Source of the DNA: Vagococcus penaei
GTDB taxonomy: Bacteria > Bacillota > Bacilli > Lactobacillales > Vagococcaceae
Assembly: GCF_001998885.1 (NCBI RefSeq)
Contig: NZ_CP019609.1
Coordinates: 2,096,001-2,160,000, forward strand
Reading direction: 5' to 3'
Length of the DNA stretch: 64,000 nt
Shown here in pieces: positions 36,718 to 46,462 of this stretch. The notes under the pieces were generated by a model. It searched no databases, had not been told where the DNA came from, and saw only the letters and a list, made by a program, of their open reading frames with translations. Numbering within the stretch: position 1 is the first letter of the stretch; each line of letters begins with the position of its first letter. Made by a program: the position numbers and the translations under genes.

Positions 36718-36854
36718 AGGTCACTACCCAAGAATCGACTCAAAAAATCGCTGACGTACTAAAAAATCATAGTCGAGATGAACAATACACGATTTTAAGC
36801 CAATTAATTAGAGAATTAGATAGTAGACCAGTCAATACAAAGAGAAGGGGTTAA
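36684..36854 (+). other. Out-of-frame continuation of the gene at 35623
   Basis: In the -1 frame this segment reads NNSSSNQLPQIKVTTQ and continues through IADVLKNHSRDEQYTIL to SRPVNTKRRG. It has a hydrophilic linker followed by an amphipathic helical end, which is typical protein composition. It has no start codon or ribosome site of its own; an apparent ATG at 36516 lies inside the main frame's coding sequence. The stop is two bases before the ATG of the CNNM gene, as expected for the natural end of the upstream gene in an operon. Confidence 0.65.
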
Positions 36855-36856
36855 AA

Positions 36857-38170
36857 ATGATTGCGTTTAAGTTAGTCATCATTGCACTAATGATTTGGGT
36901 AACAGCGATTTTTGTAGCTGCAGAGTTTGCCTTAGTAAAAGTAAGAAGTTCAAAATTAGAGTATCTAGAAAATCAAGGTGTGAAGCAAGCCGCTTTAGCT
37001 AAGCACATGACCCACCATTTAGATGATTATTTGAGTGCCTGTCAATTAGGGATAACTTTAACGACATTAATAATCGGTGGAATTGGTGAAACGACAATGA
37101 GTACAATTTTACGACCGTTGATTAATTATTTACCGATTAGTTCGGCACTATCGTTGACGTTATCGATTATTTTTGCTTATGTGATTATCACTTTTGTTGA
37201 AGTGGTGGTTGGTGAGTTGCTTCCTAAGTCATACAGTATCGTTGAGCCTGAGAAGGTTGTATTGGCGATTGCTAAGCCATTACAACTTTTCTACCGTGCG
37301 ACTGCACCATTTATTAAGCTATTGAATCTATCAGCTAATGCTATTGGACGTCTGTTTGGCATTCATATGGTGGGGGAAGCTGAAGAAACATTATCAGAAG
37401 AAGAATTGCTACAAGTAGCAAAAGATAGCTTTCAAAAAGGTGAAATTAATAAAGAGGAATATCAGTATTTGTCACGAATTTTTGATTTTGATGAACGTCA
37501 AGTCAAAGAAATTATGGCGAATCGTTTAGAAATGCATGTAGTCGAAAAAGGTATGACTGTCTCAGAAGCGATTCAGCAGATGGTTGAAACAGGCTATAGC
37601 CGTTTTCCTGTTATTGATGGCTCGAAAGACCATATTATTGGTTACGTGACACTATCACAGTTAGTACGTGAAGCGTATGTGGAACCAAAAGCCTTGGTCG
37701 AAAACTTTATTGAGAAACCGATCTTTATTATGGAAACATCCCCCATCAAAGTGGTCCTAAAGATGATACAAGTCCAACATAAGCATATTGCGATTGTGGT
37801 AGACGAGTATGGTGGAACAGTTGGTTTAGTGACAATTGAAGATATTGTTGAAGAAATTGTGGGTGATATTCAGGATGAGGTCGATGCCGAAACACCATTG
37901 ATTAAATCGCTTGGTAGTCAACATTATTTAGTTAATGGTTGGATTGAACTCGGTGATTATACTCATTTATTAAAATTACCTGAATTAGAAGACCCAAATG
38001 GGAATGTGACATTAAGTGGTTATTTCACTAGTAATTATGGCCATGACATTAAGGAAGGTTTTTCTACAGCAATCGACGGTGTGATTTATACTGTCTTAGA
38101 GATGAATAATGAATCGATAATTGAAACATTTAAAGTTGTGGATACTCGTCAAAATCCAACGGTTCGTTAA
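36857..38170 (+). CDS. CNNM/CorC-type membrane protein with CBS pair
   Basis: A 437-residue protein of the HlyC/CorC (UPF0053) family. It has an N-terminal CNNM transmembrane domain (about residues 1-190, four hydrophobic segments), two CBS domains (about 210-330, with GYSRFPVIDGSKDHIIGYV and IAIVVDEYGGTVGLVT) and a C-terminal CorC/HlyC transporter-associated domain (about 345-430). Relatives are magnesium or cation exporters controlled by nucleotide binding to the CBS pair. GAAGGGG precedes the ATG; it is transcribed with the gene at 35623. Confidence 0.92.
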   Translation: MIAFKLVIIALMIWVTAIFVAAEFALVKVRSSKLEYLENQGVKQAALAKHMTHHLDDYLSACQLGITLTTLIIGGIGETTMSTILRPLINYLPISSALSLTLSIIFAYVIITFVEVVVGELLPKSYSIVEPEKVVLAIAKPLQLFYRATAPFIKLLNLSANAIGRLFGIHMVGEAEETLSEEELLQVAKDSFQKGEINKEEYQYLSRIFDFDERQVKEIMANRLEMHVVEKGMTVSEAIQQMVETGYSRFPVIDGSKDHIIGYVTLSQLVREAYVEPKALVENFIEKPIFIMETSPIKVVLKMIQVQHKHIAIVVDEYGGTVGLVTIEDIVEEIVGDIQDEVDAETPLIKSLGSQHYLVNGWIELGDYTHLLKLPELEDPNGNVTLSGYFTSNYGHDIKEGFSTAIDGVIYTVLEMNNESIIETFKVVDTRQNPTVR

Positions 38171-38187
38171 TAAATAAAAGAGAAAAT

Positions 38188-38230
38188 GGCTAGACCAAAT
38201 CAAATCGATTGTGGTCTAGCCTGATTTTTT
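38188..38230 (+). terminator. Terminator after the CNNM gene
   Basis: Arms GGCTAGACCA and TGGTCTAGCC with a 14-base loop, followed by TGATTTTTTTG. Confidence 0.9.
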
Positions 38231-38293
38231 TGTCTTGTTTTATTTATAATTATGCTACAATAAAGACATCATGAAATAAAGGAACGATGCCGT

Positions 38294-39013
38294 GTGGTAG
38301 TTTTAGGAATTGATACATCAAATAAAGCAATGGGAATTGCTATTCAAAAAGATGGTGTTCTGTTAGGTGAACATTTAGCAACAAATCAAAAAAATCATAG
38401 TGTAACGCTAATGCCTGCGATTGATTTCTTAATGTCAGAAAATAACCTAACACCCAAGGATTTAAGTAAAATTGTTGTGGCAAAGGGTCCAGGCTCATAT
38501 ACTGGTTTACGGATTGGCGTCACAACAGGTAAAACTCTTGCTTGGACACTAGGTATCCCATTATATGCAATGTCTAGTTTAAAAGTTTTGGCAGGGAGTA
38601 TCCCACAAGAACTTGTTAATAATGCGATTATTATACCGATTATGGATGCTAGACGTGATAATGTTTATGCAGGCGCCTATTGTTATAAAGAAAGAGCATT
38701 AGTCTCAGTAATTGCTGATAAGCATTGTCATATTACTCAATTATTATCAGAACTAGTGGGTATTAACAAACCATTGCTATTTGTGGGGAATGACTTACCA
38801 GCATTTAAAACAACGATTCAGACAGCATTTCCTGATGCCAAACTACAAGCAACGACATTGACACCGCGTACTCTAGTGGATGCCGTCATAGAATCAGAAC
38901 GTGTGACTGATTTGGATGAATTTGTTCCGGCATACTTAAAGCGTGTGGAAGCTGAAGAGAAATGGTTAGAGACGCATCAGCTCGAGGATACCGATTATGT
39001 TAAGCGGGTTTAA
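38294..39013 (+). CDS. tsaB: tRNA threonylcarbamoyladenosine biosynthesis protein TsaB
   Basis: A 239-residue partner of TsaD in t6A37 modification of ANN-decoding tRNAs. The N-terminus VVLGIDTSNKAMGIAI and the motif KGPGSYTGLRIGVTTGKTLAW are typical. The GTG start is supported by AAAGGA about ten bases upstream. It opens the tsaB-rimI-rimI2-tsaD cluster and overlaps the next gene by 17 bp. Confidence 0.95.
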   Translation: MVVLGIDTSNKAMGIAIQKDGVLLGEHLATNQKNHSVTLMPAIDFLMSENNLTPKDLSKIVVAKGPGSYTGLRIGVTTGKTLAWTLGIPLYAMSSLKVLAGSIPQELVNNAIIIPIMDARRDNVYAGAYCYKERALVSVIADKHCHITQLLSELVGINKPLLFVGNDLPAFKTTIQTAFPDAKLQATTLTPRTLVDAVIESERVTDLDEFVPAYLKRVEAEEKWLETHQLEDTDYVKRV

Positions 39014-39545
39014 TTTTTTTAAAAAGCCGTTTGTTACTGAAGGACTAGATTTAATTCAAATGGTGCATCCATCACATCGAATTTTACGTAGTAATTTAAC
39101 GGATATTGCTATTTTCCAACAAATTATGCGTCAAATATATGATGGTAAATCACCTTGGAGTTATTCGATTTTTTTTATGGAGCTAAGTCCAAGTAGTCGT
39201 TCGATTTATTTTAAATATTTAATTAATCAGCAAGTGATTGGATTTATTGGTATTCGGATTCAAGGGATTAATGCGCATATTACTAATCTAGCGATTTCAC
39301 CACATTATCAAGGTCAAGGCTATGCTAAAGCGCTACTGACATTTATTGTACAATATGTGTTGAAAAAAGATTGCCATGAAATCACTCTTGAAGTGAATCG
39401 AATGAATCAACGGGCGATTGGCTTGTACGAACAATTTGGTTTTAATCAGCGTGGGATTAAGCACAATTATTATAAACGTTCAGGTCAAGACGCGATTGAC
39501 ATGATTTATCAGTTGGGATGTGATCATCATGTATCAGTACGTTGA
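38997..39545 (+). CDS. rimI: Ribosomal protein N-acetyltransferase RimI
   Basis: A 182-residue GNAT acetyltransferase, classically placed between tsaB and tsaD. It shows the acetyl-CoA loop YQGQGYAKALL and the C-terminal NQRAIGLYEQFGFNQRGIKH. An N-terminal extension of about 40 residues precedes the GNAT core. The family acetylates the N-terminus of ribosomal proteins. GAGG lies nine bases before the ATG. Confidence 0.9.
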   Translation: MLSGFNFFKKPFVTEGLDLIQMVHPSHRILRSNLTDIAIFQQIMRQIYDGKSPWSYSIFFMELSPSSRSIYFKYLINQQVIGFIGIRIQGINAHITNLAISPHYQGQGYAKALLTFIVQYVLKKDCHEITLEVNRMNQRAIGLYEQFGFNQRGIKHNYYKRSGQDAIDMIYQLGCDHHVSVR

Positions 39546-40002
39546 TGGTAAGACACCAATCAATCATATGCGATTAGCGGTCGACCTCTTTGATTTGAGT
39601 CAATCTGCCTTTTTAGCGAGTGGCTCACCATGGACGGAATCACAGTTTACGGAGTCTTTTGCTAATCACCAATTATTTTATATTTTATTTTACGATGAAC
39701 AATCTGTCGTTCAAGGGTATATTTGTTGTCAGTGGGTGTTAGATGAGGCTGAGTTGCTATTAATTGCGGTACATCCTGAACTAAGAGGTCAATCAATTGC
39801 TAGTAGGCTTATTCAACAGGCCAGGGAGTATTTAATGAAACAAAAAGTAATACAATTTTATCTCGAAGTTCGAGCATCTAACCAAAGTGCTCAAATGGTT
39901 TATCTTAAAAATCAATTTCAGATTGTGGGAGAAAGAAAAAATTATTATCATCAGCCAAAAGAAACGGCAATTATTATGGCTACAAAGCTACAGGAAGAGT
40001 GA
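39529..40002 (+). CDS. Second RimI-like GNAT acetyltransferase
   Basis: A 157-residue GNAT protein overlapping the end of rimI by 17 bp. The acetyl-CoA loop is ELRGQSIASRLI and the C-terminal region NQSAQMVYLKNQFQIVGERKNYY. The ATG at 39529 is preferred to a GTG three codons earlier. It is a diverged paralogue of the preceding gene; whether both acetylate ribosomal proteins is unknown. Confidence 0.88.
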   Translation: MYQYVDGKTPINHMRLAVDLFDLSQSAFLASGSPWTESQFTESFANHQLFYILFYDEQSVVQGYICCQWVLDEAELLLIAVHPELRGQSIASRLIQQAREYLMKQKVIQFYLEVRASNQSAQMVYLKNQFQIVGERKNYYHQPKETAIIMATKLQEE

Positions 40003-40008
40003 TATTTA

Positions 40009-41046
40009 GTGGAAAATGACATATTTAAAGGAAAAAAACGTCGCTTGATTTTAGCGATTGAAAGTAGTTGTGACGAGACGAGTGTGGCTGTTGTAGAAGA
40101 TGGCACAAAAATCTTATCAAATATTATTGCGTCGCAAATCAATAGTCATAAACGCTTTGGTGGCGTTGTACCAGAAGTTGCAAGTCGGCACCATGTTGAG
40201 CAGATTATTGGTTGTATGGAAGAAGCACTAGTTGAAGCTAAAGTGTCAGTTACTGATTTAGGTGGTGTTGCAGTAACTTATGGACCAGGTTTGGTTGGAG
40301 CCTTGCTGATTGGGGTAACAGCTGCCAAAAGTTTTGCATGGGCCAATCAATTACCGCTAATTCCAGTTAATCATATGGCAGGTCATATCTACGCTGCGCG
40401 TTTTGTAGATGAGTTTCAATTTCCAGTGATGGCACTATTAGTTAGTGGCGGACATACTGAACTTGTTTATATGAAGGAACATGGTAGTTATGAAATTATT
40501 GGTGAAACTCGTGATGATGCAGCCGGAGAAGCGTATGATAAAGTTGGTCGTGTGTTAGGGTTAAGTTATCCGAGTGGTAAAGAAATTGATGAAATGGCTC
40601 ATCTTGGGGCAGATACTTATCATTTTCCTCGTGCGATGATGAAAGAAGATAACTTTGATTTTAGCTTTAGTGGTTTAAAAAGTTCATTTATTAATTTAGT
40701 CCATAATGCGGAGCAGCGTGGAGAAACATTAATTCCTGTTGATTTAGCTGCAAGTTTTCAACATAGTGTGGTAGATGTTTTAACAGCAAAAACAATCCGT
40801 GCTTGCCGTGACTATCAAGTTAACCAGTTAATTATTGCTGGTGGAGTTGCTGCTAACAAAGGGCTACGAGAAAAGATGACTGAGGATTTAGCTGTACAGT
40901 TACCGACCGTCAAATTGACGATACCACCATTAAATCTATGTGGTGATAATGCGGCAATGATAGGAGCAGCAGGTTTTATTGAAGCGAATAAGCAGCATTT
41001 TGCTAGATGGGATTTAAATGCAAAACCAAGTTTAACTTTAGCTTGA
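40009..41046 (+). CDS. tsaD: tRNA N6-threonylcarbamoyladenosine transferase TsaD
   Basis: A 345-residue enzyme that transfers the threonylcarbamoyl group to A37 of tRNA. The start region [13 protein letters not shown], the iron-binding [11 protein letters not shown], and GGHTELV and [13 protein letters not shown] are the family motifs. It begins with GTG after GGAAGAG, 6 bp after the previous gene. It works with TsaB. Confidence 0.97.
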   Translation: MENDIFKGKKRRLILAIESSCDETSVAVVEDGTKILSNIIASQINSHKRFGGVVPEVASRHHVEQIIGCMEEALVEAKVSVTDLGGVAVTYGPGLVGALLIGVTAAKSFAWANQLPLIPVNHMAGHIYAARFVDEFQFPVMALLVSGGHTELVYMKEHGSYEIIGETRDDAAGEAYDKVGRVLGLSYPSGKEIDEMAHLGADTYHFPRAMMKEDNFDFSFSGLKSSFINLVHNAEQRGETLIPVDLAASFQHSVVDVLTAKTIRACRDYQVNQLIIAGGVAANKGLREKMTEDLAVQLPTVKLTIPPLNLCGDNAAMIGAAGFIEANKQHFARWDLNAKPSLTLA

Positions 41047-41105
41047 GGCTAGTGGATTGTTATGAAATAATGGTGAATAGTTTAAAAGAATAAGAGGTTT
41101 ATAGT

Positions 41106-41912
41106 ATGACAAAAGAGAACCCAATTGGTTTTTTAGATTCAGGTGTAGGTGGGTTAACAGTTGTCAAAGAAGCGCTACGCCAGTTACCAAATGAAACCAT
41201 TTATTACATCGGAGATACTGCTCGTTGTCCGTATGGACCAAGACCAGTTGACCAGATTAAAGATTTTACGTGGGATATGGTAAATTTTTTATTAGAAAAA
41301 AAGGTTAAGATGATTGTAATCGCCTGTAATACTGCTACAGCTGTTGGATTGGATGAAATTAGAGCGAAACTAGATATCCCTGTTGTTGGTGTCATTAAGC
41401 CTGGCTCTCGAGCTAGCTTAAAAGTTAGCCAGACTCAAAAAATAGGTGTGATTGGGACTGTTGGAACGGTTAATTCTAAAACTTATACAACAGCAATCCA
41501 CGCGAAGGCACCAAAAGCGCAGGTGATTGAATTAGCTTGCCCTAAGTTTGTACCAATTGTTGAAAGTATGGAGTACACTTCAGCGATTGCCAAACGCGTT
41601 GTAAAAGAAACATTGCAACCGTTGAAGGATTTATCGTTAGATACTCTCATTTTAGGTTGTACACACTACCCATTGTTAAAACAATTTATTCAACAAACAG
41701 TAGGTGACCAGGTAACATTAGTTGATTCAGGTGTGGAAACAGTCAGTGAAGTTAGCATGTTACTAGACTATTATGATATATCGGCTAAACCAAAGGAAAA
41801 TAATACGGAGCACCGTTTTTATATGACGGGCTCAAAAACAATGTTTGATCAAATTTCACAAGATTGGTTAGAACAGCCATTAATGATATCAGAACGTATA
41901 ACATTTAATTAG
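41106..41912 (+). CDS. murI: Glutamate racemase
   Basis: A 268-residue racemase that makes D-glutamate for peptidoglycan. Motifs: GFLDSGVGGLTVVKEA with the catalytic-region Asp, IACNTATA with the first catalytic Cys (about residue 74), and LGCTHYPLL with the second (about 185). GAGG precedes the ATG at eight bases. It is followed 12 bp later by the RNase PH fusion. Confidence 0.96.
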   Translation: MTKENPIGFLDSGVGGLTVVKEALRQLPNETIYYIGDTARCPYGPRPVDQIKDFTWDMVNFLLEKKVKMIVIACNTATAVGLDEIRAKLDIPVVGVIKPGSRASLKVSQTQKIGVIGTVGTVNSKTYTTAIHAKAPKAQVIELACPKFVPIVESMEYTSAIAKRVVKETLQPLKDLSLDTLILGCTHYPLLKQFIQQTVGDQVTLVDSGVETVSEVSMLLDYYDISAKPKENNTEHRFYMTGSKTMFDQISQDWLEQPLMISERITFN

Positions 41913-41924
41913 GAGAGTGGTCCC

Positions 41925-43277
41925 ATGAGACATGACAAACGTCAAAATAATCAGTTACGTCCAATTCAGTTTGACTTAAATTACTTGATTCATCCAGAAG
42001 GTTCGGTCCTTGTTAGTTTTGGACAAACCAAAGTCATCGTGACTGCGACAGTTGAGGACCGAGTACCACCATTTTTGCGTGATACTGGTTCAGGTTGGGT
42101 AACAGCGGAGTATAGTATGTTACCGCGAGCAACGACGACGCGAAATCGACGTGAAAGTAGTAAAGGTAAATTAACTGGTCGAACGATGGAAATTCAACGT
42201 TTAATTGGCCGTAGTTTACGAGCAGTAGTTGACCTTGAAGCGTTAGGTGAACGGTCGATTGTGATTGATTGCGACGTGATACAAGCAGATGGTGGTACGC
42301 GTACGGCTAGCATTACTGGTGCTTTTATTGCCTTGCAACAGGCAATAACGACTCTGCTTGGGACGGGAGAATTAGCTAAAAGTCCGTTAAAAGAAGCCGT
42401 CGCTGCTGTCAGCGTAGGTATATTAGCAGACGGTACAAAAGTCTTAGACTTAGACTATAGTGAAGATTCAGCCGCACAGGTTGATATGAATGTTGTCATG
42501 ACAGAATCTGGTGAATTTGTTGAAATTCAAGGTACAGGTGAGGAAGCAACATTTAGTCGTACTGATATGAATGAGTTGCTTGACTTAGCTGAGTCAGGAA
42601 TTCGTGAGTTGATTTATCAGCAAAAAATGGTACTAGGTACGACTATAGTTACGGAAAAAACTAGTTCTCCACAAGCAGATCAGGAAATTTTAATCGCCAC
42701 TCGTAATCCAGGGAAAGCCAAAGAATTTGAGGCAATTTTTGAACAAAATGGCTATGTCGTTAAAACGTTACTAGATTTTCCAGAAATTCCAGATGTGGAA
42801 GAAACGGGGAAAACTTTTGAAGAAAATGCTCGTCTAAAAGCAGAAACTATTGCACGACAATTAAATCGAATGGTTCTTGCAGATGATTCTGGCTTAAAAG
42901 TCGATGCACTTCATGGTCAGCCAGGTGTATATTCTGCACGCTATGCTGGGGAAGATAAGCGTGATGCAGCTAACAATGCTAAATTATTACATGAATTAAC
43001 TGGTATTCCACAAGAAGAGCGTGGAGCACAATTTCATTGTACATTAGTTTTAGCAGCACCGGATAAAGAAAGTTTGGTTGTCAGTGGTGAGTTACCAGGT
43101 TATATAGCGACGATTCCTCGTGGCGATAATGGCTTTGGCTATGATCCACTATTTTATGTTCCCGAATACGATAAACAAATGGCAGAATTACCGGCAGAAA
43201 TTAAAAATAAAATTAGTCACCGAGCAAAAGCGATTGAGGCATTGTCTGAAACCTTAGATGCTTGGCTAAATAAATAG
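41925..43277 (+). CDS. Bifunctional RNase PH / XTP-dITP pyrophosphatase (RdgB/HAM1)
   Basis: A 450-residue fusion. Residues 1 to about 245 are RNase PH, a phosphorolytic 3' exonuclease that trims tRNA ([33 protein letters not shown]). Residues about 252-450 are an RdgB/HAM1 nucleotide pyrophosphatase that removes non-canonical purine nucleotides ([35 protein letters not shown]). This fusion is known in Lactobacillales. AGGAG precedes the ATG. Confidence 0.96.
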   Translation: MRHDKRQNNQLRPIQFDLNYLIHPEGSVLVSFGQTKVIVTATVEDRVPPFLRDTGSGWVTAEYSMLPRATTTRNRRESSKGKLTGRTMEIQRLIGRSLRAVVDLEALGERSIVIDCDVIQADGGTRTASITGAFIALQQAITTLLGTGELAKSPLKEAVAAVSVGILADGTKVLDLDYSEDSAAQVDMNVVMTESGEFVEIQGTGEEATFSRTDMNELLDLAESGIRELIYQQKMVLGTTIVTEKTSSPQADQEILIATRNPGKAKEFEAIFEQNGYVVKTLLDFPEIPDVEETGKTFEENARLKAETIARQLNRMVLADDSGLKVDALHGQPGVYSARYAGEDKRDAANNAKLLHELTGIPQEERGAQFHCTLVLAAPDKESLVVSGELPGYIATIPRGDNGFGYDPLFYVPEYDKQMAELPAEIKNKISHRAKAIEALSETLDAWLNK

Positions 43278-43296
43278 GACGTTTTAGGAGGCTATA

Positions 43297-43812
43297 ATGA
43301 AAATTTTAGTGATAAGCGATAATCATGGAGATCGACAGATTTTAGTGGAAGTCGTACAACATTGGTATGGCATGGTCGATGCAATATTCCATTGTGGCGA
43401 CTCAGAATTGGAACCAACAGATGAATTATGGCAAAAAGTTGTTGTGGTTAAAGGTAATTGTGATTATGATCCTAAATTTGCTAAGAGTCAGGATGTTTTA
43501 ATAGGTGATTCATGTATCTTTATGACACATGGGCATTTATATGGTGTGAATACTAGTTTAGAATCGTTGATTCAAGAAGCAACAGATATGAATGCTAACA
43601 TCGTATTATATGGTCATACGCATAAATTAGCTGCTGAAAAACTAGGGGATATGTTAGTGGTTAATCCAGGTAGTATTTCTCAGCCTCGAGGACGATTTAG
43701 TCATTTAAAGACTTATGCTATGATAGAGTGGGATGAGGAACAATATCAAGTGACCTATTATGGTCGGGATCACCAACCGATTCCTGAATTAGAGGCAACT
43801 TTTGCACGTTAA
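43297..43812 (+). CDS. YfcE/MJ0936-type metallophosphoesterase
   Basis: A 171-residue calcineurin-like phosphoesterase. Metal ligands are visible in ISDNHGD (residues 6-12), FHCGDSE, KGNCDY, THGHLYG and YGHTHK. The biological substrate is unknown. AGGAGG precedes the ATG and the gene follows the RNase PH fusion by 19 bp, so it is in the same operon. Confidence 0.93.
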   Translation: MKILVISDNHGDRQILVEVVQHWYGMVDAIFHCGDSELEPTDELWQKVVVVKGNCDYDPKFAKSQDVLIGDSCIFMTHGHLYGVNTSLESLIQEATDMNANIVLYGHTHKLAAEKLGDMLVVNPGSISQPRGRFSHLKTYAMIEWDEEQYQVTYYGRDHQPIPELEATFAR

Positions 43813-43853
43813 GCTAGTGTCAAATATGTGAGTAAAGGGTGGAGTGTTTTTTT

Positions 43854-44360
43854 ATGATAGGTTTTGCTGTTAGTTCACTTTTAATGGAAAATGAGGAACA
43901 TTTTTTGATTAGTTCTGAAAATGTTGCCACGTTACAAGATAGTAATAGTTTGGAACATGCTTTACTAGTTTTAACTAATATCGGTTATAGCCGGATTCCT
44001 GTTTTAAATCGACACGATCAATTGGTCGGTTCCATTTCACTATCTACGGTAGTTGAGTCGATGTTTGACACAGAAAAAATCGATCCTGATAGATTGAGTC
44101 AAATTAAAATTGGCGACGTGATGGATACGGATGTTAAATATGTTAAAGAGCCAAATAATATTGAAAAGATTTTAAATTATTTAGTTGATGCCAATTTCGT
44201 ACCGGTTGTTGATGATGATATGGTTTTTAAGGGAATTGTGACACGTAAAGAGTTACTGAAATCTGTTAATCATTTAGCACATGAATTAGAAGTTCGCTAT
44301 GATGTAATCAAAAAAACCAAAAAATTAGTTGCACCTAAAAAGAAGACAAGTGACGAATAA
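43854..44360 (+). CDS. cbpB: CBS-pair protein, CbpB/DarB-like
   Basis: A 168-residue soluble protein consisting of two CBS motifs (ALLVLTNIGYSRIPVLNRHDQ at about 29-49; IEKILNYLVDANFVPVVDDD at about 103-122). Stand-alone CBS pairs of this size in Firmicutes include CbpB/DarB, which binds cyclic di-AMP and controls (p)ppGpp synthesis. Membership is inferred from size and layout. The ATG at 43854 has GGAG nine bases upstream. Confidence 0.75.
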   Translation: MIGFAVSSLLMENEEHFLISSENVATLQDSNSLEHALLVLTNIGYSRIPVLNRHDQLVGSISLSTVVESMFDTEKIDPDRLSQIKIGDVMDTDVKYVKEPNNIEKILNYLVDANFVPVVDDDMVFKGIVTRKELLKSVNHLAHELEVRYDVIKKTKKLVAPKKKTSDE

Positions 44361-44405
44361 AAAATATCCCCCAATCTTAGATTATAGATTGGGGGATATT
44401 TTTTT
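44361..44405. terminator. Bidirectional terminator
   Basis: Arms AATATCCCCCAATCT and AGATTGGGGGATATT with an eight-base loop, flanked by A and T runs, between the convergent CBS and MscS genes. Confidence 0.92.
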
Positions 44406-45303
44406 ATTTAACTGTCAGTTTAATAGGAGCAGATGGTATTTCAATGCCGTTCGTGGTTAGTTTTTCAATATAGGCAGTTGTTAATTCAGTTTTGACATTG
44501 AATTGCGAGCCCGCAGTTGCGTAAGTTGTTACCCTCACTGCAAAGTCTCCGTTTTCTAAATTAACTAAACCATTAATGACAATATCGCTTTTTAAATCAG
44601 GAATAGCACCGGTTTTCTCTTTATTGACTTCATCAATTAGTCGTTTCACTTTTTCAATATCTTCATCTGGTTTGACTCGAATATTAATTAATACTTGTTG
44701 GTCACCACGAGATAAGTTAGAAATAACAAGAATTTCACGGTTTGGAATATAATTTAAAGTACCATTAAAACTTTTAACTTGTGTTGTACGCAAGCCAACT
44801 TGATACACAGTTCCTTCAATTGAATTCACAATTACGTGGTCCCCGACTTCTAGTTGTCGTTCATAAATAATGAAGAAACCAGTAATCACATCATTGATAA
44901 ATCCTTGTGCTCCAAGTCCAATCGCAACACCCGCAATTCCAGCACCAGCAATTAGTGAGCCTACTGGAACACCTAAAATCGTTAGGATACAGTAGATAGC
45001 GAGAAAGAATAATAAATATTGGAAAAAGTTTTTAGCAACAGTTTGGAGTGTATCTAGACGACCTTCATCATACTTTTGTCGTTTTTTGTATTTCTCGATA
45101 GAGTTGGTCATAATTTTTAAAATGATTTTCCTTGATAATGCAAGAATAACTAAGACTAAAATAATTAATAACCCTTTGTAAATTGTAGTAGAAATAATTT
45201 TATCCCAATCTAAATTATTCCAAAATTTTTGGAACACATTAATACTTTTTTCAGTTTGTTTTAGTAGTTCAATTGGTGCATCGGTACTTGATGTTGATGC
45301 CAC
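44404..45303 (-). CDS. Small-conductance mechanosensitive channel (MscS family)
   Basis: A 299-residue membrane protein with three helices (about residues 40-62, 92-110 and 115-140). The pore-lining third helix is Gly/Ala-rich: GSLIAGAGIAGVAIGLGAQG. A cytoplasmic beta domain follows (GDHVIVNSIEGTVYQVGLRTT). It releases solutes under osmotic downshock. The start is GTG 45303 with GAGGTG upstream and an in-frame stop just before it. Confidence 0.95.
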   Translation of the reverse strand: MASTSSTDAPIELLKQTEKSINVFQKFWNNLDWDKIISTTIYKGLLIILVLVILALSRKIILKIMTNSIEKYKKRQKYDEGRLDTLQTVAKNFFQYLLFFLAIYCILTILGVPVGSLIAGAGIAGVAIGLGAQGFINDVITGFFIIYERQLEVGDHVIVNSIEGTVYQVGLRTTQVKSFNGTLNYIPNREILVISNLSRGDQQVLINIRVKPDEDIEKVKRLIDEVNKEKTGAIPDLKSDIVINGLVNLENGDFAVRVTTYATAGSQFNVKTELTTAYIEKLTTNGIEIPSAPIKLTVK

Positions 45304-45434
45304 TGTTCATCACCTCTTCAGTCTAATCAAATAAGTTCATTTATCTCTATTGTACCACTTATTTATATGTTGAGAAATGAATTAGATAATGTTATTCTGA
45401 AATTGGTACTAAATTGAAAATGGAGGTAGATTAT

Positions 45435-45860
45435 ATGTCAGGAGTGGAGATTGCTGCAATTATTGCTGCATTAGCATTTGTTGTTTTAGTTGTTGTCATT
45501 GTTTTTTTCCTATTACAAATGAATAAGACTGTCAATCAAACAACAGGTAAAGTAAATAAAATTTTAGATGAGTCTAATAAAACGATTCAACTATTAACTA
45601 GTGATGCGACAATTTTATTGCGTCAAACCGAAGATTTATTAGCAACTAGTAATGAATTGCTAGCAGATGTGACGAAAAAAGTTGAAACGATTGATCCATT
45701 ATTTGAAGCAGTCGCAGATTTAGGGGAAAGCGTTAGCGAATTGAACGCATCAAGTAAAGTAATGATTAGTAAAGTTGGTCAAGCAGGTAAAACTGCTGCG
45801 ACAGCAACACTTGTTGGGAAAGCCGCTCAAACTGCATCTAATTTATTTAAGAAAAAATAA
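45435..45860 (+). CDS. DUF948 membrane protein
   Basis: A 141-residue protein with one N-terminal membrane helix (about residues 4-27) and a long helical, probably coiled-coil remainder, as in the DUF948 family of Firmicutes. Function is not established; such genes often sit beside YtxH-type genes and ccpA, as here. The ATG at 45435 follows GGAGG. Confidence 0.85.
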   Translation: MSGVEIAAIIAALAFVVLVVVIVFFLLQMNKTVNQTTGKVNKILDESNKTIQLLTSDATILLRQTEDLLATSNELLADVTKKVETIDPLFEAVADLGESVSELNASSKVMISKVGQAGKTAATATLVGKAAQTASNLFKKK

Positions 45861-45888
45861 GTGTAAAGCACTGAGGAGGACAAATTTA

Positions 45889-46302
45889 ATGGCAAAAAAA
45901 TCAACAGGCTTTTTATTAGGTGCAATAATTGGTGGAACTGTGGCAGCTGGCGCAGCATTATTATTAGCGCCAACATCTGGTAAAAAAATGCGTAAACAAT
46001 TAATTACTCAATTAGATGATGTATCTGATGGATTAGCTAGTCAGTGTGTCCAACAAGCTAAAGAAACGGCTAGTGACTATCATTGGGTAAAAGAAACCGC
46101 TAGTCAACGAATGAATCAGGCGAAGTTAACATCACAAGAGGCGCTTAACCAGTTTATGGCCAAATCGGATAATATCTCGCAAGAATTTTCTCAAACAGCT
46201 GCGAATATACCAACTATGGCAGTCACTGAAGAAGTTATTCCTTTAACAGTAACAGATGTATCTGATGATTTGACTGATGTGGTTGTTGTGTCAGACAAAT
46301 AA
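45889..46302 (+). CDS. YtxH-domain protein
   Basis: A 137-residue protein with an N-terminal Gly/Ala-rich membrane helix and the YtxH signature (GFLLGAIIGGTVAAGAALLL then APTSGKKMRKQL). The remainder is helical and acidic. YtxH proteins are general-stress associated and of unknown function. GAGGAGG stands upstream of the ATG, 28 bp after the DUF948 gene. Confidence 0.88.
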   Translation: MAKKSTGFLLGAIIGGTVAAGAALLLAPTSGKKMRKQLITQLDDVSDGLASQCVQQAKETASDYHWVKETASQRMNQAKLTSQEALNQFMAKSDNISQEFSQTAANIPTMAVTEEVIPLTVTDVSDDLTDVVVVSDK

Positions 46303-46312
46303 GTTTATTGAA

Positions 46313-46338
46313 AACAGGAGATAATACTCCTGTTTTTT
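46313..46338 (+). terminator. Terminator after the YtxH gene
   Basis: Arms AACAGGAG and CTCCTGTT with a six-base loop, followed by TTTTATT. Confidence 0.85.
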
Positions 46339-46447
46339 ATTTTCATTGGATTTTCAAATCTGGTCATAAGTTAAGTCAAAATAGTTCTTTTTTATCGGTA
46401 CGTTATTTAAAATAAATGAAAATATAAAATTATTTTCATGAAAAGAC

Positions 46448-46462
46448 TTTAAAACGCTTGCA
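46448..46462 (+). promoter_or_regulatory. cre site in the ccpA promoter
   Basis: On the minus strand it begins TGCAAGCGTTTTAAA; read either way the site departs from WTGNAANCGNWNNCW at one constrained position. It overlaps the -35 box of ccpA, so it fits autorepression by CcpA. Confidence 0.7.

Noticed and set aside
36516-36854. Separate 112-residue gene overlapping the end of the 35623 gene
   Set aside because: Its first about 55 residues are an alternative reading of coding sequence and it has no ribosome site. Only the last about 57 residues look real, as an out-of-frame continuation of the upstream gene.
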